A stretch of DNA of 64,000 nt, from positions 2,505,384-2,569,383 of the forward strand of contig NZ_CP064056.1 in the NCBI RefSeq assembly GCF_015775975.1, in the 5' to 3' direction. Position numbers and translations under genes: made by a program. Under the pieces are notes generated by a model. That model made no database searches and had not been told where the DNA came from. It saw only the letters and a program-made list of their open reading frames with translations. How positions within the stretch are numbered: the stretch's first letter is position 1; every line of letters begins with the position of its first letter. This stretch comes from Staphylococcus lloydii (GTDB taxonomy: Bacteria > Bacillota > Bacilli > Staphylococcales > Staphylococcaceae). This document shows, in pieces, positions 63,663 to 64,000 of this stretch.

Positions 63663-63967
63663 ATTTATCCACTTATACACAATTCTAAATGGAAAAACTG
63701 TGGATAATGTGTTACATTTTCACAAGTTATTCGGATATTTACTAACATATTCACAGCCATTTGACAGGTTGAGCTGTTAAAAAGTATAATTATGTGGATA
63801 AGTCATCAAATATTGATAGATATAGGGTTTATTTTATTAGATTATGTACAAAAAGCTGTGTATAAATCATGATATGTGAAAAGTTATCCACTGATTGTTA
63901 TTAACTTGTGGATAATTATCAACATGTTGTGATTATTTTTATCCACGTATGTGTTTTCTGTGTATAA
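63663..63967. other. Replication origin region (oriC), DnaA-box cluster
   Basis: DnaA boxes of the TTATCCACA type occur densely in both directions: perfect TGTGGATAA at 63699-63707, 63793-63801 and 63907-63915; one-mismatch TTATCCACT at 63665-63673 and 63884-63892, TTATCCACG at 63939-63947, TTATACACA at 63673-63681, and TGTGTATAA at 63857-63865 and 63959-63967. Position between rpmH (minus strand) and the window end fits the dnaA-upstream part of the bipartite Firmicutes origin. The gap 63315-63660 has no ORF. Confidence 0.93.
63761..63790 (+). promoter_or_regulatory. dnaA promoter
   Basis: TTGACA (63761-63766) and a perfect TATAAT (63785-63790) separated by 18 bp, pointing right towards the expected dnaA. 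A perfect DnaA box (63793-63801) covers the expected start site, the arrangement used for DnaA autorepression. Confidence 0.8.
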
Positions 63968-64000
63968 GTCGAAAATTTATGGAATATGGAGTTAGTTATT

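Noticed and set aside
1..64000. CRISPR arrays, insertion sequences, tRNA or rRNA genes
   Set aside because: No regularly spaced repeats, transposase frames, or tRNA/rRNA sequences were seen; the only sizeable repeats found were the 19-bp tandem and the 43-bp terminator pair.

Overview
The window looks like an origin-proximal chromosome segment of a coagulase-negative Staphylococcus. It is AT-rich. At the right edge is the Firmicutes origin block (DnaA-box cluster, rpmH, rnpA, mnmE, mnmG, rsmG, noc, all on the minus strand). Protein sequences such as YchF, CidA, MetICFE and NAD-dependent Fdh are staphylococcal in character. The species cannot be fixed from sequence reading alone. dnaA should start just beyond base 64000 on the plus strand, so the window reads leftwards from oriC along one replication arm.

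Layout from left to right. 0-3 kb: a truncated unknown gene, a small cationic secreted protein, then ychF, DUF951 and mscS. 3-7.4 kb: a redox/stress group on the minus strand (DJ-1-like, quinone-type oxidoreductase, broken LtrA-like membrane gene, MerR regulator, SDR with a MerR-style promoter). 7.5-13.5 kb: LysR, frameshifted TauE/SafE, sugar-porter MFS, Cys-type sulfatase and a true formylglycine-generating enzyme, which form a self-contained sulfate-ester module. 13.7-19.6 kb: an NmrA-like gene divergent from a TetR-led operon of SDR, gamma-resorcylate-decarboxylase-like protein, alpha/beta hydrolase, SnoaL-like protein and a second amidohydrolase. 19.7-27 kb: ABC efflux pair, formate dehydrogenase with a DUF2294 gene and a structured RNA between them, SASA esterase, cidAB and a stress-type SDR.

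27-36 kb: parB (spo0J), then a methionine T-box leader and the metI-metC-metF-metE-cyclase operon. 36-43.7 kb: TM2 protein, a parS-like site, cstA, MFS with divergent XRE-cupin regulator, a signal-less siderophore-binding-like protein, corA, a broken YrhK gene and a Fem-type aminoacyltransferase. 43.9-49.3 kb: a four-carbon acid-sugar module (class II aldolase, GntP permease, DUF1537 kinase, hydroxyacid dehydrogenase, divergent GntR), bounded by two identical 43-bp terminator repeats. 49.3-55.2 kb: M20 peptidase and a fructose-family PTS operon with an allulose-6-P-epimerase-like enzyme and a PRD activator. 55.8-57.4 kb: GNAT protein behind an attenuator-like hairpin, and a cytosolic BNR propeller. 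57.6-64 kb: noc to rpmH and the oriC DnaA boxes.

The strongest leads are the sulfatase/FGE module, the acid-sugar module that lacks the usual isomerase and decarboxylase, and the TetR-led ring-decarboxylase operon. Other leads are a 17-bp-stem RNA overlapping a 16-codon ORF upstream of fdh, the paired ParB/Noc genes with candidate parS and Noc sites in the same window, and three reading-frame breaks, each at a tandem duplication or homopolymer. All functional assignments rest on motif and family recognition; no database search was run.
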